Of a stretch of 64,000 nt of DNA, positions 1-9,641 are shown piece after piece; the stretch's first letter is position 1, and every line of letters starts with the position of its first letter. Below the pieces are notes generated by a model that was not told the origin of the DNA, searched no databases, and worked only from the letters and a program-made list of their open reading frames with translations. Made by a program: the position numbers and the translations under genes. The stretch covers positions 372,001 to 436,000 of the forward strand of contig JASNGC010000002.1 of NCBI GenBank assembly GCA_038659295.1, in the 5' to 3' direction. The stretch comes from Enterocytospora artemiae. Taxonomy: Eukaryota > Microsporidia.

Positions 1-410
1 ATATGGATGTCGAACCCATCAATCAAAGTCCAGCTGTATGAATTATAGTCTGTGGTATATTTTGTAGCTATTATTATGCATGTAAGAAACAACTCCACAA
101 ATTCTTCAAAGTCCGGGCTGCTACTGTCGACCAACAATTTGATGTAAGCAGAGGCGTATACAAGAGGAACAAGCCCGAACCTGCAAAACTTTTTTAGACA
201 CAAGCCTTTCTTTCTGTCTGGACTCCGATTAAATATGTACTTGTAAATTTTTTCCACTATTCTTAATTTTGAACCGTTTCTATCTGCATAATCTGTGCTC
301 CTGTCGAACACAGACTCTCCAATTTCTGATTGTTTAAGCACAGTAAAATGCATCATTTTGTCCTGCTGAGTGGCATGGTACACCCGATTCTGAATAGAAG
401 TTCTTTTCAT
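1..410 (-). CDS. PHO80/PCL-type cyclin, N-terminal part (cut by window edge)
   Basis: The reverse strand is open from an ATG at 410 to the left edge, giving about 136 residues. After a basic N-terminus, residues from about 50 read as a cyclin box: a helix with IVEKIYKYIF, then GLVPLVYASAYIKLLVD, then a helix containing LTCIIIATKYTTDYN. The VYASAYI and ATK spacing is that of PHO80/PCL cyclins, which bind a PHO85/CDK5-like kinase. The C-terminal part lies outside the window. Family-level call by eye; the exact cyclin type is not decided. Confidence 0.6.
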   Translation of the reverse strand, partial: MKRTSIQNRVYHATQQDKMMHFTVLKQSEIGESVFDRSTDYADRNGSKLRIVEKIYKYIFNRSPDRKKGLCLKKFCRFGLVPLVYASAYIKLLVDSSSPDFEEFVELFLTCIIIATKYTTDYNSYSWTLIDGFDIH

Positions 411-937
411 ACCTGATTTATTTTGTGAAAAATAAATTTAAAATGGTTGGTTCTGATCAGATTTGACGTTTGAGATGTAAAAATATTTCGAATCTTCTTC
501 TAAACAGCCAAATGCCAATAATAGAAGTTAAATATAGAAAGACTGTTCCTAGGATTCTGTAGCACAATATTAATCAATGACGAACAAAAAACATTCATTT
601 GTTTACTACAGATGATACAAAATCAAAGTTGTGATAATTAGCTTATCATTGATTCTTCCTTCAGTACGGATTATGATTGGGTGCAAAATACGCATGAAAC
701 ATGTGAATGACATGAAACATTCAAAATAAACAAAGAAACTCTGTTTTGTGAATCATCATGACTCGAATGCCATTATTTATTGTGGTGATTTAACACATCT
801 ATGGCAGACATTAAAAATTGATCTTTAATGATACTTTGTATGATGCATAACAATACAAGAACACCACAGGAAATCGTGTCTGCCAGTGGCCACATGTTTT
901 AGACAGTCCTCAAAATCTGGTTGCACAAAATACTTCT
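411..937. other. intergenic gap, no supported gene
   Basis: AT-rich spacer (31 G/C in 421-540, about 26%) between the cyclin start and the 3' end of the next gene. I see a small inverted repeat TGATAA/TTATCA near 631-648 and a local near-repeat of CATGAAACAT at 693-720. A short reverse-strand open stretch next to 937 has no start codon. No RNA gene recognised. Confidence 0.4.
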
Positions 938-2554
938 TTAATGAATAGTTTGCAGAAATTCATTCCTCTCTGGGGTGCTGTCGAATACCATTTTGATAAA
1001 CATTTTAAGCTCGTATTTATCGAGCTTTATATTACCATCTTCGTGGATCTTTCGAACCTCAGATATATTCGATTGAAGAATCCGTAGGACAGAGGCCACC
1101 TTGTGGTAATTTGATATCAAATCGCAATCTTCCTCAAACGACAAGTCCAGGAGGTATTGAGCAACCTCTGCTAATTTTACCTTCTCTTCTGATGTATATG
1201 CCTTGGCCCGAATCACAAAACTGATAAAGTTCCCGTACAAATTACTGAAGAACTGTATATTTACAAAATGAATCATTTTGGGACGTATAAACTTGTCAAC
1301 CATCTCAGAGAACTCAAAGTGGATTTGCTTGACCTGAACCTTCAGCATGAGATTTGTCTGTGACAAATCCAAGGAGAGTTTGGTTGATAAGTCAATAATC
1401 TTTACAATCAAATCCTCCTTTTGTTGGGTGAGTATGCCCATTTTCGAAACGGAAATTCTCAATGCTAAAAAGTGTGTCAGGTCGGAGTACAAAATGAAGT
1501 TCTCCTCGGCTGAAGAGTAGTTTGTTGTGAAAAACAGCAAGATGGTTGTTTCCAATGACCTTCTTGCCTTTTCCTTTCTTGCAGATTGGGCTTTTTCAAA
1601 CATCTTAAGACATTTCTTAATTATAGAAAACGGCTCGGAAATATATCTACTTTCTTTACCGTTGCCAGCGCCAACGATCCTATCTGGGGAGATTCTTTCT
1701 CTAGTTTCCTTTTTCAGCGTTTTCATAATAACATCCATGAGATATTCTTCTGGGCGAGGAATAGCATACTGACTGTTCCTGAGTGTCTTGTTGTTTTCTT
1801 CTATATCAACAATCCCAAGCTCATCTGTAACCACCCTATCAAACAGATGATCTTTTAGGAGGTGAAGAACAGAATCTGCAATCATGCTGTGGGTGCTGAT
1901 AATTTTGTCTGCAGACACGATACTCACAGAATCATCAATATGAGGTAACTCAACTGATTCATCCCACTGCTTGTTTGTGAGAGGACACAGGATGTAAATA
2001 AACTTTTCATCTTCCAACCAAGAAGTCTCCATCGGAACAGACATTCCCAGCTCAGCATCCACCCTATTCTTGAATTCGCTTCTTAATTCCAACCCAAACC
2101 CCCTTCCACTTGTACACTCTAACACAGACTCAATGGTTTTGTTTATTTTGATTACCCTGGAATAATCTTCCTCCACAACTTTCTTCATCCTGTCCGACAG
2201 CCGTTCCCGTTTGACAGTGTAGGAGACTAGCAAATTGCCAATATAGTTTAGGCACTTCTCAAGGCATAAGCGGTCGTCCTTGACTCTGTCCAAAATCGAG
2301 CAGAGATCCTCAAAGGAGCCGCATTCATTCTGCCGAACTTCATATATCTCTATTTCCTGCTCAAGCTCTGCCTTTTTTCTCTCCATCTCAAGAGTCTGGT
2401 TTCTTACCGAAACAACGTCAATCTCTGATAACTCCTGCTTCATCCTCTCAATTTCTGAAGCAAGCGCTTCCAGCTCCTTTTTGTACTTGGCGTAACTAAG
2501 TGCTTGCTGTTCCAAATCCTCTATCTCTTTAAAGCACTCTTTAATTTCTTCCAT
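938..2554 (-). CDS. ZW10/Dsl1-like ER vesicle-tethering subunit
   Basis: About 538 residues. I chose the ATG at 2554 because CCC directly precedes it (TTAATGCCCATGG); an open frame continues upstream but reads as non-coding. Residues 1-95 are a charged coiled coil, followed by long helices typical of multisubunit tethering (CATCHR) proteins. The last 30 residues (LKMFIKMVFDSTPERNEFL) fit the end of ZW10-family proteins, where a helix with (I/V)F-D-(S/T)-x-x-R follows the LRALF-type helix. Known role of the family: Dsl1/NRZ complex, capturing COPI vesicles at the ER. The call rests mainly on fold type and C-terminus; RINT1/Tip20 or another CATCHR subunit is possible. Confidence 0.45.
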   Translation of the reverse strand: MEEIKECFKEIEDLEQQALSYAKYKKELEALASEIERMKQELSEIDVVSVRNQTLEMERKKAELEQEIEIYEVRQNECGSFEDLCSILDRVKDDRLCLEKCLNYIGNLLVSYTVKRERLSDRMKKVVEEDYSRVIKINKTIESVLECTSGRGFGLELRSEFKNRVDAELGMSVPMETSWLEDEKFIYILCPLTNKQWDESVELPHIDDSVSIVSADKIISTHSMIADSVLHLLKDHLFDRVVTDELGIVDIEENNKTLRNSQYAIPRPEEYLMDVIMKTLKKETRERISPDRIVGAGNGKESRYISEPFSIIKKCLKMFEKAQSARKEKARRSLETTILLFFTTNYSSAEENFILYSDLTHFLALRISVSKMGILTQQKEDLIVKIIDLSTKLSLDLSQTNLMLKVQVKQIHFEFSEMVDKFIRPKMIHFVNIQFFSNLYGNFISFVIRAKAYTSEEKVKLAEVAQYLLDLSFEEDCDLISNYHKVASVLRILQSNISEVRKIHEDGNIKLDKYELKMFIKMVFDSTPERNEFLQTIH

Positions 2555-3466
2555 GGGCATTAAAAAAACAATTGTTAATGGGAAAACCTTGTAGAAAACA
2601 AAAATATTAGGATAAAAGAGTTGGGTACAGAGAGTAAGCCTCATTAAGTTAGGTAGATCGATACCCAACAGCATAGTTCTATCCGTAGGTGTAATTGCCC
2701 TACTATGGGTGCCTTTCAGCATCTTCCGAGGACTTTCCTTAGAGAAATCTCCAATGCTGTTCTTCTGCCCAACGGCTAAAAGTTTGCAAAAAATATTATG
2801 GCATCACAAATTGCTGTCGAGGTCGGTCTTTCGGATCTTCTTAAAGATACATTCGGCAAAATAAGCCATCCAATATTGAATAGTGGATATATAGTAGTAA
2901 ATAAACCTCGATTTCGGCGAAATAAGAATATTTGGATACTCTTTTGCAAATGTTACGAACAGCCAGCAATAGCTCTGTCCCTTGAAAAGGTATTCAACAG
3001 GTTTCTTTAACCCGCTCAAACAATCCGGATCTCTTCGTTTCCGATATTTATTGCTTATTAAAGAATTGGTTTTTCGGCCCCCGTTTTAATGATGAAACAA
3101 CCTCAAAAACGCTGGTCCAACTAAAACAAGTCTAACTCTGGAAATTTGTACATGATATTTCGTCCGTAAGCGTAATGGTCACATCAAAGGTTCGTCCTTG
3201 CCGTGTCATGGAGGTTTCTGAAAAACCATCTAGTAAAATTTTAACATTTTTAAAGCTTCGACCTGTGCCTAAATTAACCACAACCCTTGTCAAATCATGA
3301 TAACGATTCCCTCATTAAAAAAGGCTTTCTCCCCAATCAATATATTTTAAGGTACTTTTATGATAAAACAGTTACAACACAGATAGTCTTTAAATAAAGC
3401 ATTCAAAAGACGCTTGCCACGATTAATTTTTGTGCAGCCGGCATGTTATAATTGGATTATTTTTAT
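2555..3466. other. long gap with coding-like composition
   Basis: The 912-base gap between two reverse-strand genes is unusually long for this window. G+C is about 37-39% in 2821-3000 and 3061-3300 (hand count), close to the genes and above the 26% of 421-540. Long open frames occur on both strands in 2798-3315 but none has a convincing start and full frame; see the separate relic entry. Confidence 0.4.
2804..3315 (-). pseudogene. possible decayed reverse-strand gene
   Basis: A reverse-strand ATG at 3315 lies 6 bases after AGCC, like other starts here. One base of the GGG just after it would have to be absent to join it to a frame open to a TAG at 3132. That frame is open again to about 3050, and a neighbouring frame is open from 3085 to 2804 without an upstream ATG. 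Base composition is gene-like. I recognise no family. Alternatives are chance open frames, a forward-strand gene (an ATG frame spans 2798-3010), or unrecognised introns. Confidence 0.22.
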
Positions 3467-4222
3467 TTACAAGAAAAGGTATGTTACAAGTGTTACAAAT
3501 CCCGAACTAACGAACGTTGGAACACCACTCTTTGATTTTTTGAAATCGCTGTATCCTGATGAGGAGGTCAGTGTACCAGGCTGATAATCTTCTAAACATT
3601 CCGACAGTGGTGCAAACTTATATCCTTTCTTCTTGCAAACATCTATGATCTTCTGTAGCTCATCGTCTTCCCCCAGCATCTGGTCATACAACGAAATGAT
3701 ATATGAATCGAACTGTGGATTAGACGACTCTAGCCACTCTTGTAGATTGTCGGAGGGACTATTTTCCTGATTATCGTAGGGAGAGAAGGCATATGAGGTC
3801 TGGATGATCTTATTCTCTGTGAAGTATTGATATACATCCTGATGGACATCTGCGCCATCGGAGGGTGATCGTGCGAAGTGTATCTTGGTTCCGATAATCT
3901 TCTCTATATAGTCTATCTGGTTTTGAAGGTCCGACTCAATTGCTGATTTATCTTCGATTGAAAAGTAGTCTCTCTTCGGACTAGTCCTTAGGCCTACATC
4001 GTGTCCATCATTGTTTGCTCTCTCAATGACATCCTCAAGACCCTTGGAGTTCGTATTAAAGTGAAAACTACCGGCAATTTTGTTCTCTTCCAAGATGTCG
4101 AGAATAGTATCAGTATAGCCGGTAGGTCCCTCTTCAAATGTTAAAGATATATAGCCAGGCTTTTGGCACTCTGATGGAAGACCAGAACAATAAGCGCTTA
4201 ACACATGCAGCACAGATAACAT
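3467..4222 (-). CDS. polysaccharide (chitin) deacetylase-like spore-wall protein, catalytic residues lost
   Basis: 251 residues. A hydrophobic N-terminus (1-14) suggests a signal peptide, and a hydrophobic tail after an S/T-rich stretch suggests a membrane or GPI anchor. Residues 24-210 follow the NodB deacetylase fold: ISLTFEEGP replaces the usual TFDDGP, GHDVGLRTSP replaces the metal-binding GHxxxxHTxxH, and a RSPSDG motif follows (usually RPPYG). Microsporidia carry a known deacetylase-like endospore protein of this size. With the Asp pair changed to Glu and both metal histidines gone, it probably acts as a wall or plasma-membrane structural protein and not as an enzyme. The gap downstream is long and holds a possible relic. 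Confidence 0.8.
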   Translation of the reverse strand: MLSVLHVLSAYCSGLPSECQKPGYISLTFEEGPTGYTDTILDILEENKIAGSFHFNTNSKGLEDVIERANNDGHDVGLRTSPKRDYFSIEDKSAIESDLQNQIDYIEKIIGTKIHFARSPSDGADVHQDVYQYFTENKIIQTSYAFSPYDNQENSPSDNLQEWLESSNPQFDSYIISLYDQMLGEDDELQKIIDVCKKKGYKFAPLSECLEDYQPGTLTSSSGYSDFKKSKSGVPTFVSSGFVTLVTYLFL

Positions 4223-4965
4223 AGAATAAAAAATGTAGATAAATAAATACCTTAGCTGACATATTCCTCAATATTATTGCCTAATTTGGAATTTCCAGGT
4301 TTTGTTTATACCTCAAAAACAAACTTCCGATCGACTGCTGCTAAAAGCTGAGAAGAAAAGGAGTTGCATTTCGGAGCTAGAAATAATCTGATGCATAGCT
4401 GTAGATTGATCTGGCTTTATTTCGATAATTTGTTTGGCTGACTCAAAGAGTATATGATGTCAACCAAACAAACTGCAGAAATAACTATTCTAAAATTATC
4501 ATCCATTTGTCATTGGCGATCACTTCCACCGTACGATATACAGCAGCTTTACGCCACCATACCTTTTCTGGGTTTAAATGGTTTTTGTCTACTCAGACAT
4601 CAGGATTGTCAGAGGATGATCCCAACCATGCATGTACAGATATTAGCTGAAATTATCAATTTAGCCTTAAATACAAAACCCTCCCCTATGAACTCTCATC
4701 GATCTTGGCAATTTCATCTATTCTAATCAACTCCAATTTCTCCTTAATAAATAATATGTCTTTTCTCCCTCCAAAAAATACCTCGATAGCATCGTTAACT
4801 TTGCTGAGACATTTCACTCCCTTGGAGATCTACAGACACACGTCTCTCTTGTAAATAGACACTCTCACTACACAGCTTCATCGATTGCGATGGAAATTCA
4901 CTAACTCTTTTGTCGGCAGCAAATTAATCAAATTTTTTACAAAAATTATTATATTATTTACCCCT
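4223..4965. other. long divergent intergenic gap
   Basis: Between the deacetylase-like gene (reverse) and CTP synthase (forward). It holds an interrupted reverse-strand coding-like frame at 4686-4881, listed separately. A forward ATG frame at 4454-4726 shows no codon-position bias and no upstream CCC block, so I do not call it. The C-rich block ACCCCT at 4960-4965 belongs to the CTP synthase start. Confidence 0.4.
4686..4881 (-). pseudogene. small frame-interrupted gene or relic, faintly DASH Dad1-like
   Basis: A reverse-strand ATG at 4881 opens a 28-codon frame; a second frame, open from 4829 to the TAG at 4686, follows with a one-base shift. Dropping one G from the GGG near 4820 would fuse them into about 64 residues. 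In the second frame roughly 36 of 47 codons start with a purine, against about half at third positions, a strong coding sign. The stretch CLSKVNDAIEVFFGGRK resembles the L-N-x-L-N...E-x-V-x-x-V-G-R-E core of Dad1. Could be a decayed gene, a base-calling error or a chance frame. Confidence 0.28.
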
Positions 4966-6594
4966 ATGAAATATATTGTTGTATCTGGGGGAAGCATCTC
5001 TGGAATTGGAAAGGGAAGATTGTCGTGCTCAATAGGGCAGATTCTGCAGTCATATGGGCACAAGATCACATTCTTAAAGATAGATCCGTACTTGAACTTC
5101 AATGCAGGAAAGATGATGCCAAGCCAGCATGGAGAGACATTTGTATGTGAGGATGGCACCGAAGCAGATTTGGACCTTGGCTCTTACGAAAGATCATGTT
5201 CACTGATATTGTCATCGGCAAACTCAGTGACCACGGGAAAGATTTTGTATGAGATGATCAAGGAAGAAAAGGAGGGGCTTCATAACGGAACCACACTCCA
5301 GTTTTGCTCGACTTTTTACGAGCGCTCAGTGAAAGTTTTGGAAAACTTAGCCGTTACTCCGGTAAAATACATTCACAATGGAACAGTTATTGAATATTTG
5401 CCAGAAATAGCCATTATTGAGCTGGGAGGAACGGTCGGTGATCTTGAGGCACAGTTCTTTGTCAAGACCCTGGAGAGATTCCTCTCGGTTATTCCCATGA
5501 ACAATAAAGTTCTTGTCACAATCGAGTATCTTATTGATTTCCATGGAACCAAGAAGACGAGAATTATCCAAAACTCTCTGCACCAAATGAAAAACTGCGG
5601 GATGGAGAACAATATTTTAGTTTATCGCTCTAACACTGAAATGACTACGGAAAATAAAAGCAAAATTTCCCTAAACTGCGGAGTTGATATTGATAATATC
5701 ATTTGGGCCAAAGATTGTTCGTCTGTTTATGAAATTTCTAAAATGTTTTATGAAAATGGGTTGTTTAAGGCCGTTTGTCGTGAGTTAAATTTAAAAACCA
5801 CTATTTCCCAGCAGTTTAGTTTGATAGAAAAGTATGATCATTTGATACGGAAATACAATAGAACATGCAGGATTGGGCTTATTTCGAGATACAACCAGGT
5901 CGACGACCCATATTACTCCTTGGAAGAGATGATTTTCGTGGCTGCAAAACTCCATTTGTCTGAGGTTGAGATTGTCTATATCAATAGCATCAAGCTGGAG
6001 GAGAATGATGATGCAGCATTCGAGATGCTGAGATCGATAGATGGTTTGATATGCCCAGGTGGTTTTGGTGCCATTGGCTATGTTGGAAAAATGAATGCTA
6101 TTCGGTTTGCCAGAGAGAATGATATTCCTTTCCTGGGAATATGTCTTGGGTTCCAGCTTTCGTTAATTGAATTTAGCAGGAATGTCGTGGGTCTCGATGA
6201 GGCCAACTCATCAGAATTTGATCCAACAACAAAATACCCAGTGGTTGATAAGATTGAGAATATTGTGTGCAAAAACACGAAGGGCCCAGTCTTTCTGGGC
6301 AACTACCCGGTCAACTTTTGGAATGACTTTCAAAAAATATACTCCAAAGAGAGAGGCCAGTTTAGATTTAGACACTCCTATGGATTTAACATCAACTACC
6401 GCCAAAAAGTAGAACAGGCTGGGTTGATGTTCACTGGTGCATGCAATGAAAACCGCATGGTGGCCTTTAAGCTTGACAAGCTGAAGTTCTTTGTTGGTGT
6501 TCAATATCATCCAGAGTTGTCTTCAAAACCTGAATCTATTGATCCAATTATCACTTCGTTCATGAAGGCAGTCGTAGAGAATAAATTTTCATAA
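4966..6594 (+). CDS. URA7: CTP synthase
   Basis: 542 residues from the ATG at 4966, which follows ACCCCT; the open frame extends 27 codons further upstream without homology. It makes CTP from UTP, ATP and glutamine, in the cytosol. The N-terminal amidoligase domain begins with SGGSISGIGKGRL (P-loop region, residues 7-19) and contains KIDPYLNFNAGKM and the acidic ELGGTVGDLE loop. The C-terminal class I glutaminase has the nucleophile elbow GICLGFQ (Cys near residue 392) and the YHPE triad residues near 513. Full length for the family, with all catalytic motifs present. CTP supply matters for a parasite that makes its own phospholipids, but that link is an inference. Confidence 0.97.
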   Translation: MKYIVVSGGSISGIGKGRLSCSIGQILQSYGHKITFLKIDPYLNFNAGKMMPSQHGETFVCEDGTEADLDLGSYERSCSLILSSANSVTTGKILYEMIKEEKEGLHNGTTLQFCSTFYERSVKVLENLAVTPVKYIHNGTVIEYLPEIAIIELGGTVGDLEAQFFVKTLERFLSVIPMNNKVLVTIEYLIDFHGTKKTRIIQNSLHQMKNCGMENNILVYRSNTEMTTENKSKISLNCGVDIDNIIWAKDCSSVYEISKMFYENGLFKAVCRELNLKTTISQQFSLIEKYDHLIRKYNRTCRIGLISRYNQVDDPYYSLEEMIFVAAKLHLSEVEIVYINSIKLEENDDAAFEMLRSIDGLICPGGFGAIGYVGKMNAIRFARENDIPFLGICLGFQLSLIEFSRNVVGLDEANSSEFDPTTKYPVVDKIENIVCKNTKGPVFLGNYPVNFWNDFQKIYSKERGQFRFRHSYGFNINYRQKVEQAGLMFTGACNENRMVAFKLDKLKFFVGVQYHPELSSKPESIDPIITSFMKAVVENKFS

Positions 6595-6788
6595 AATTTA
6601 ACATAGCTTTTCTGTTTCCAAACTCTTGCAAATATCTTGTGTTGGCAAGCGGTCTACCTCTTCCCCAATGAGTAGTTGTTATCACTGTACTATCCTCATG
6701 AATAGCAGCAGCTAAGTGTTCCAATAAAAAGTCTCGTAAAGTTAGTAAGTGCCAGTTTATTTAATTTTAGAAAATTTTTTCCCACAAC

Positions 6789-7958
6789 ATGGGGCAGGAG
6801 TTTTTCAAACCGGTCAAAAAATTTATTTCTAGAACCGCATCTTTGGCTAAGTTGAAGCTTAACTACAAGCAGTTTGACCAACTCTGTATATTGCTAGGAG
6901 TGTATCCGGTTGTGGCGGAGAAAAGAAACTGCTTTGATAAATCACCCGGATGGTTCTACATGATCAACGATATTAGGCGTATTTATTATTCTGAGGCCTA
7001 TGATGTTGTAAAGATCAATGCAGGGAAGGACAGAAAAAGGAAGGAGCTGTGGGGGCATGGTCAGTTTAAGAGATGTGAAAGAGTTGTTGATGAGGAAATG
7101 AGCTTGATCCCGCTTGTGAAGAATAGATACTCATCTTTTGGGGAGTCATTGTGCGACATGGGCAATTCTGTGAGGGGTCTTTATTTTGTGCAGTTGTTTG
7201 GTATTTGTGATGTTAGCAAGACTTTGTCTGAGTTTGAGGACTTTGTGCTAGACAATAAATTTCTAAAAGCTGCTTTTATGGCTAGGAACGGAATTTATTA
7301 CCAGATGTCTTTTGAGGGTAAAATTGTTTTGTGGATGGTTCCATACCCAGGGAAAGATTTGGGTGATCTTGTTGAAGAGAAGGTGCTAATTGAGGAAAAA
7401 ATGAAGTTTTTGGGCCGCTTTGAGTTCGATAGTTCCGAGGAGTCTGCTGACGAAGAGAGTGAAGAGGTGGTTGATAAAAATGATGCAAATAAACAAGATA
7501 CTTCTCTACTAAAGTATTCTGCACCCTTGTTTGAAACACATGTGAAATTAGTTATTCACAAGTTATGTCTGCTCTATAAGGATTATCCGAAGAAGAAGGA
7601 GGGGATTTTTTCGGGAAAAAAGGTTTTTGTTGATATCAAATCAATAAAAAAGGATATTGAATTTGTTCTAAAGTCTGAATTTGCGGAGATTGTTCCGGTA
7701 CACGAGGCAGAGATCATCATTTCGGAAAAGGTTGATGCAATCAAGGATGGATGCATTTATCTTCAGCCACAATATGTTTTTGATTCCCTCAATTCAGCCC
7801 AGCTACTGGATTATTCACCCTACACAGTTGGTAAAAACCTTCCACCACACGAATCACCATTCCCGGATATTTTTAATTCGATTTCTCCTCAAATAATCAA
7901 AACTTTATCAAATAGGAAAAGAAATATGCTTCTTGACAAGGTTCAAGAGCTCAACTAG
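6789..7958 (+). CDS. NOP7: pescadillo homolog, 60S ribosome biogenesis factor
   Basis: 389 residues; ATG at 6789 follows TCCCACAAC. The N-terminal pescadillo domain shows FISRTASLAKLKLNYKQFDQL followed by LGVYP and KSPGWFYMINDI. The C-terminal BRCT domain ends in YLQPQYVFDSLNSAQLLDYSPY and then LPPHESPF, both typical of NOP7. An acidic stretch (residues 216-230) precedes the BRCT. NOP7 acts with ERB1 and YTM1 in the nucleolus in ITS2 processing and 60S assembly. It is shorter than yeast NOP7 (about 600 residues), mainly by loss of the C-terminal acidic and basic tail. Confidence 0.9.
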   Translation: MGQEFFKPVKKFISRTASLAKLKLNYKQFDQLCILLGVYPVVAEKRNCFDKSPGWFYMINDIRRIYYSEAYDVVKINAGKDRKRKELWGHGQFKRCERVVDEEMSLIPLVKNRYSSFGESLCDMGNSVRGLYFVQLFGICDVSKTLSEFEDFVLDNKFLKAAFMARNGIYYQMSFEGKIVLWMVPYPGKDLGDLVEEKVLIEEKMKFLGRFEFDSSEESADEESEEVVDKNDANKQDTSLLKYSAPLFETHVKLVIHKLCLLYKDYPKKKEGIFSGKKVFVDIKSIKKDIEFVLKSEFAEIVPVHEAEIIISEKVDAIKDGCIYLQPQYVFDSLNSAQLLDYSPYTVGKNLPPHESPFPDIFNSISPQIIKTLSNRKRNMLLDKVQELN

Positions 7959-8128
7959 AGAACCTGTAAGATTGATTCTTCAATATAGTTTGTCCTGTAT
8001 ATCTTGCCGGAAAGTTTATGATCCGATTGGTTATGGGGCTTTTAAGTTAAAGTTCTGTAAATACAGCCCATCAATCTATAGATTGGTGAAAGATGGATTT
8101 ACAACCTGTATGTTAAAAGTAAATAAAT

Positions 8129-9409
8129 TTAGGAACAAGATTTATTGGAGTTCTTATGTAGGAATCTGTTTGGTATCATAAAAGGGTCCTCGAAATAGGT
8201 TCCAAACTTCAGCCTTTTTGTAATCCAGTACTCATCAATAAGTGCTTTGAATCTTATGAATTCAGGTTCCAACAAAACACCAGAGTAACCCTCAGAAATA
8301 ATGAATGGCTTTAATTCGACAACATCCTGGTACACCGTTTTTACCAATTTTCCGTGAGGTTTCGACTCTCTTTCAAATATTTCATATTCTAGTGGAGAAT
8401 AATTCAACAGCTGCTCCATTCTGTTATTTCTACTTAAAATATCAGATTCTTCGTTGGTTGGATCATGGTCTCTACAATAAATCCTGCGATTATTAATATC
8501 ACAGTAACATTTTTCAATTGCGCACGAACAGTCAAAGTGTCTTCCACAGCTTTCATAGGAGCACTTGATCAAAGCTTTGCAGAAAACTTGGCAACAATCG
8601 CATTCTCCCTCAATGAATTCAAAGCCCTCCACTTCAACAGGGTCTCTTAGAATCTCATTCTTGAAGTTGATATTTGGATGGAGTAGGGCACATGTAACAT
8701 GGATCCATCCACCTGTTGTGGTTGGCTTAAGAAGACCCGAGGAATCATTGCAAAATCCACATTCCGAAACATCGAAATGATAAACACACTTGGTACATAG
8801 CCAACATGGGGAAGAGTCTTGGGTTTCACCAGACGAGTTGCTTCTTGTGGAGAGAATTATATTTTCTGCTTGAGAATCCTTGGTCATTGGTGATGAATTT
8901 CCAATTGTCGCGGTGTGTTTTGTTAATGAAGATCTGTCTTTTGCACCATCCAATTGACCAGTCTCAACAACACCATAGCATTCCATATGTGTTGCCACTC
9001 CACAGCCCTGACAAACTATTAATCTGTTGCTTGGCTCAGAATCAGAATAGGCACACACATCACAATAATGCGAGGTGTCTCCTTCTCCGGAATATTCATG
9101 TGTTAATCGGATTTCTTCCTTAATTCTATCTACTTTCTTCATCAAAAATCGGTTGAAATTGAAGTTTATCAGCTTTAAATAGTTTTCATATTCTTCTTTT
9201 TCGACTTCTGCAAGGTTGGTTTCGTAAAATCTCTCATCAAAAGCATCTGTTTGAAAAAATTCAACAGCGGAGTTCTCTCGGGAATTCTCTTCAATAATTT
9301 CAATATCTCTTTCCTCTACTATGGGCCAATTTATTCCCAACTCTTTATCCAAATCAAGACTTTTGTAAAATCTTCGGTAGCTTATCTCTTCTCTGGGAAA
9401 TTTTGCCAT
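8129..9409 (-). CDS. PHD - extended PHD finger chromatin protein, NTO1/BRPF-like
   Basis: 426 residues. The N-terminal segment is followed by a PHD finger from about residue 115 (YCDVCAYSD, IVCQGCGVATHMECYG, and WLCTKC after an insert), then a zinc knuckle (CGFCNDSSGLLKPTTTGGW) and an extended PHD (WIHVTCALLHP, CDCCQVFCKALIKCSYESCG, HFDCSCA, YCRDHD). This PHD-knuckle-ePHD order defines the BRPF/JADE/NTO1 family, which anchors MYST acetyltransferases to histone H3 in the nucleus. An insert of about 45 residues sits inside PHD1. It has no bromodomain or PWWP, as in yeast NTO1, the NuA3 subunit. The exact complex is inferred. Confidence 0.85.
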   Translation of the reverse strand: MAKFPREEISYRRFYKSLDLDKELGINWPIVEERDIEIIEENSRENSAVEFFQTDAFDERFYETNLAEVEKEEYENYLKLINFNFNRFLMKKVDRIKEEIRLTHEYSGEGDTSHYCDVCAYSDSEPSNRLIVCQGCGVATHMECYGVVETGQLDGAKDRSSLTKHTATIGNSSPMTKDSQAENIILSTRSNSSGETQDSSPCWLCTKCVYHFDVSECGFCNDSSGLLKPTTTGGWIHVTCALLHPNINFKNEILRDPVEVEGFEFIEGECDCCQVFCKALIKCSYESCGRHFDCSCAIEKCYCDINNRRIYCRDHDPTNEESDILSRNNRMEQLLNYSPLEYEIFERESKPHGKLVKTVYQDVVELKPFIISEGYSGVLLEPEFIRFKALIDEYWITKRLKFGTYFEDPFMIPNRFLHKNSNKSCS

Positions 9410-9641
9410 TTATGGTTCTCAAACATGTTCTTTCTTTATAATCCAATGGGATTCTTGACAACTATTCAAACTAGGTGAAACAGACACCTTATGGACAGAT
9501 CATATGTTCTGAATAAAAACATGCCTACTTGAGCTAGATTCTGGATAACAAATGGTGGGATTTGTATTTAGCAACTTTGCATAAGATGATCAAATTTATC
9601 ATGCTTTTCCTAAGTTGTTTTTATTAACCCCAATTGGCAAC

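Noticed and set aside
2798..3010. Forward frame of 70 codons with an ATG
   Set aside because: The opposite strand is equally open and longer; no motif; the nearest CCC is about 30 bases from the ATG, too far compared with other genes.
4454..4726. Forward frame of 90 codons upstream of CTP synthase
   Set aside because: No codon-position bias, no CCC block before its ATG, no recognisable motif, and it overlaps the better reverse-strand candidate at 4686-4881.
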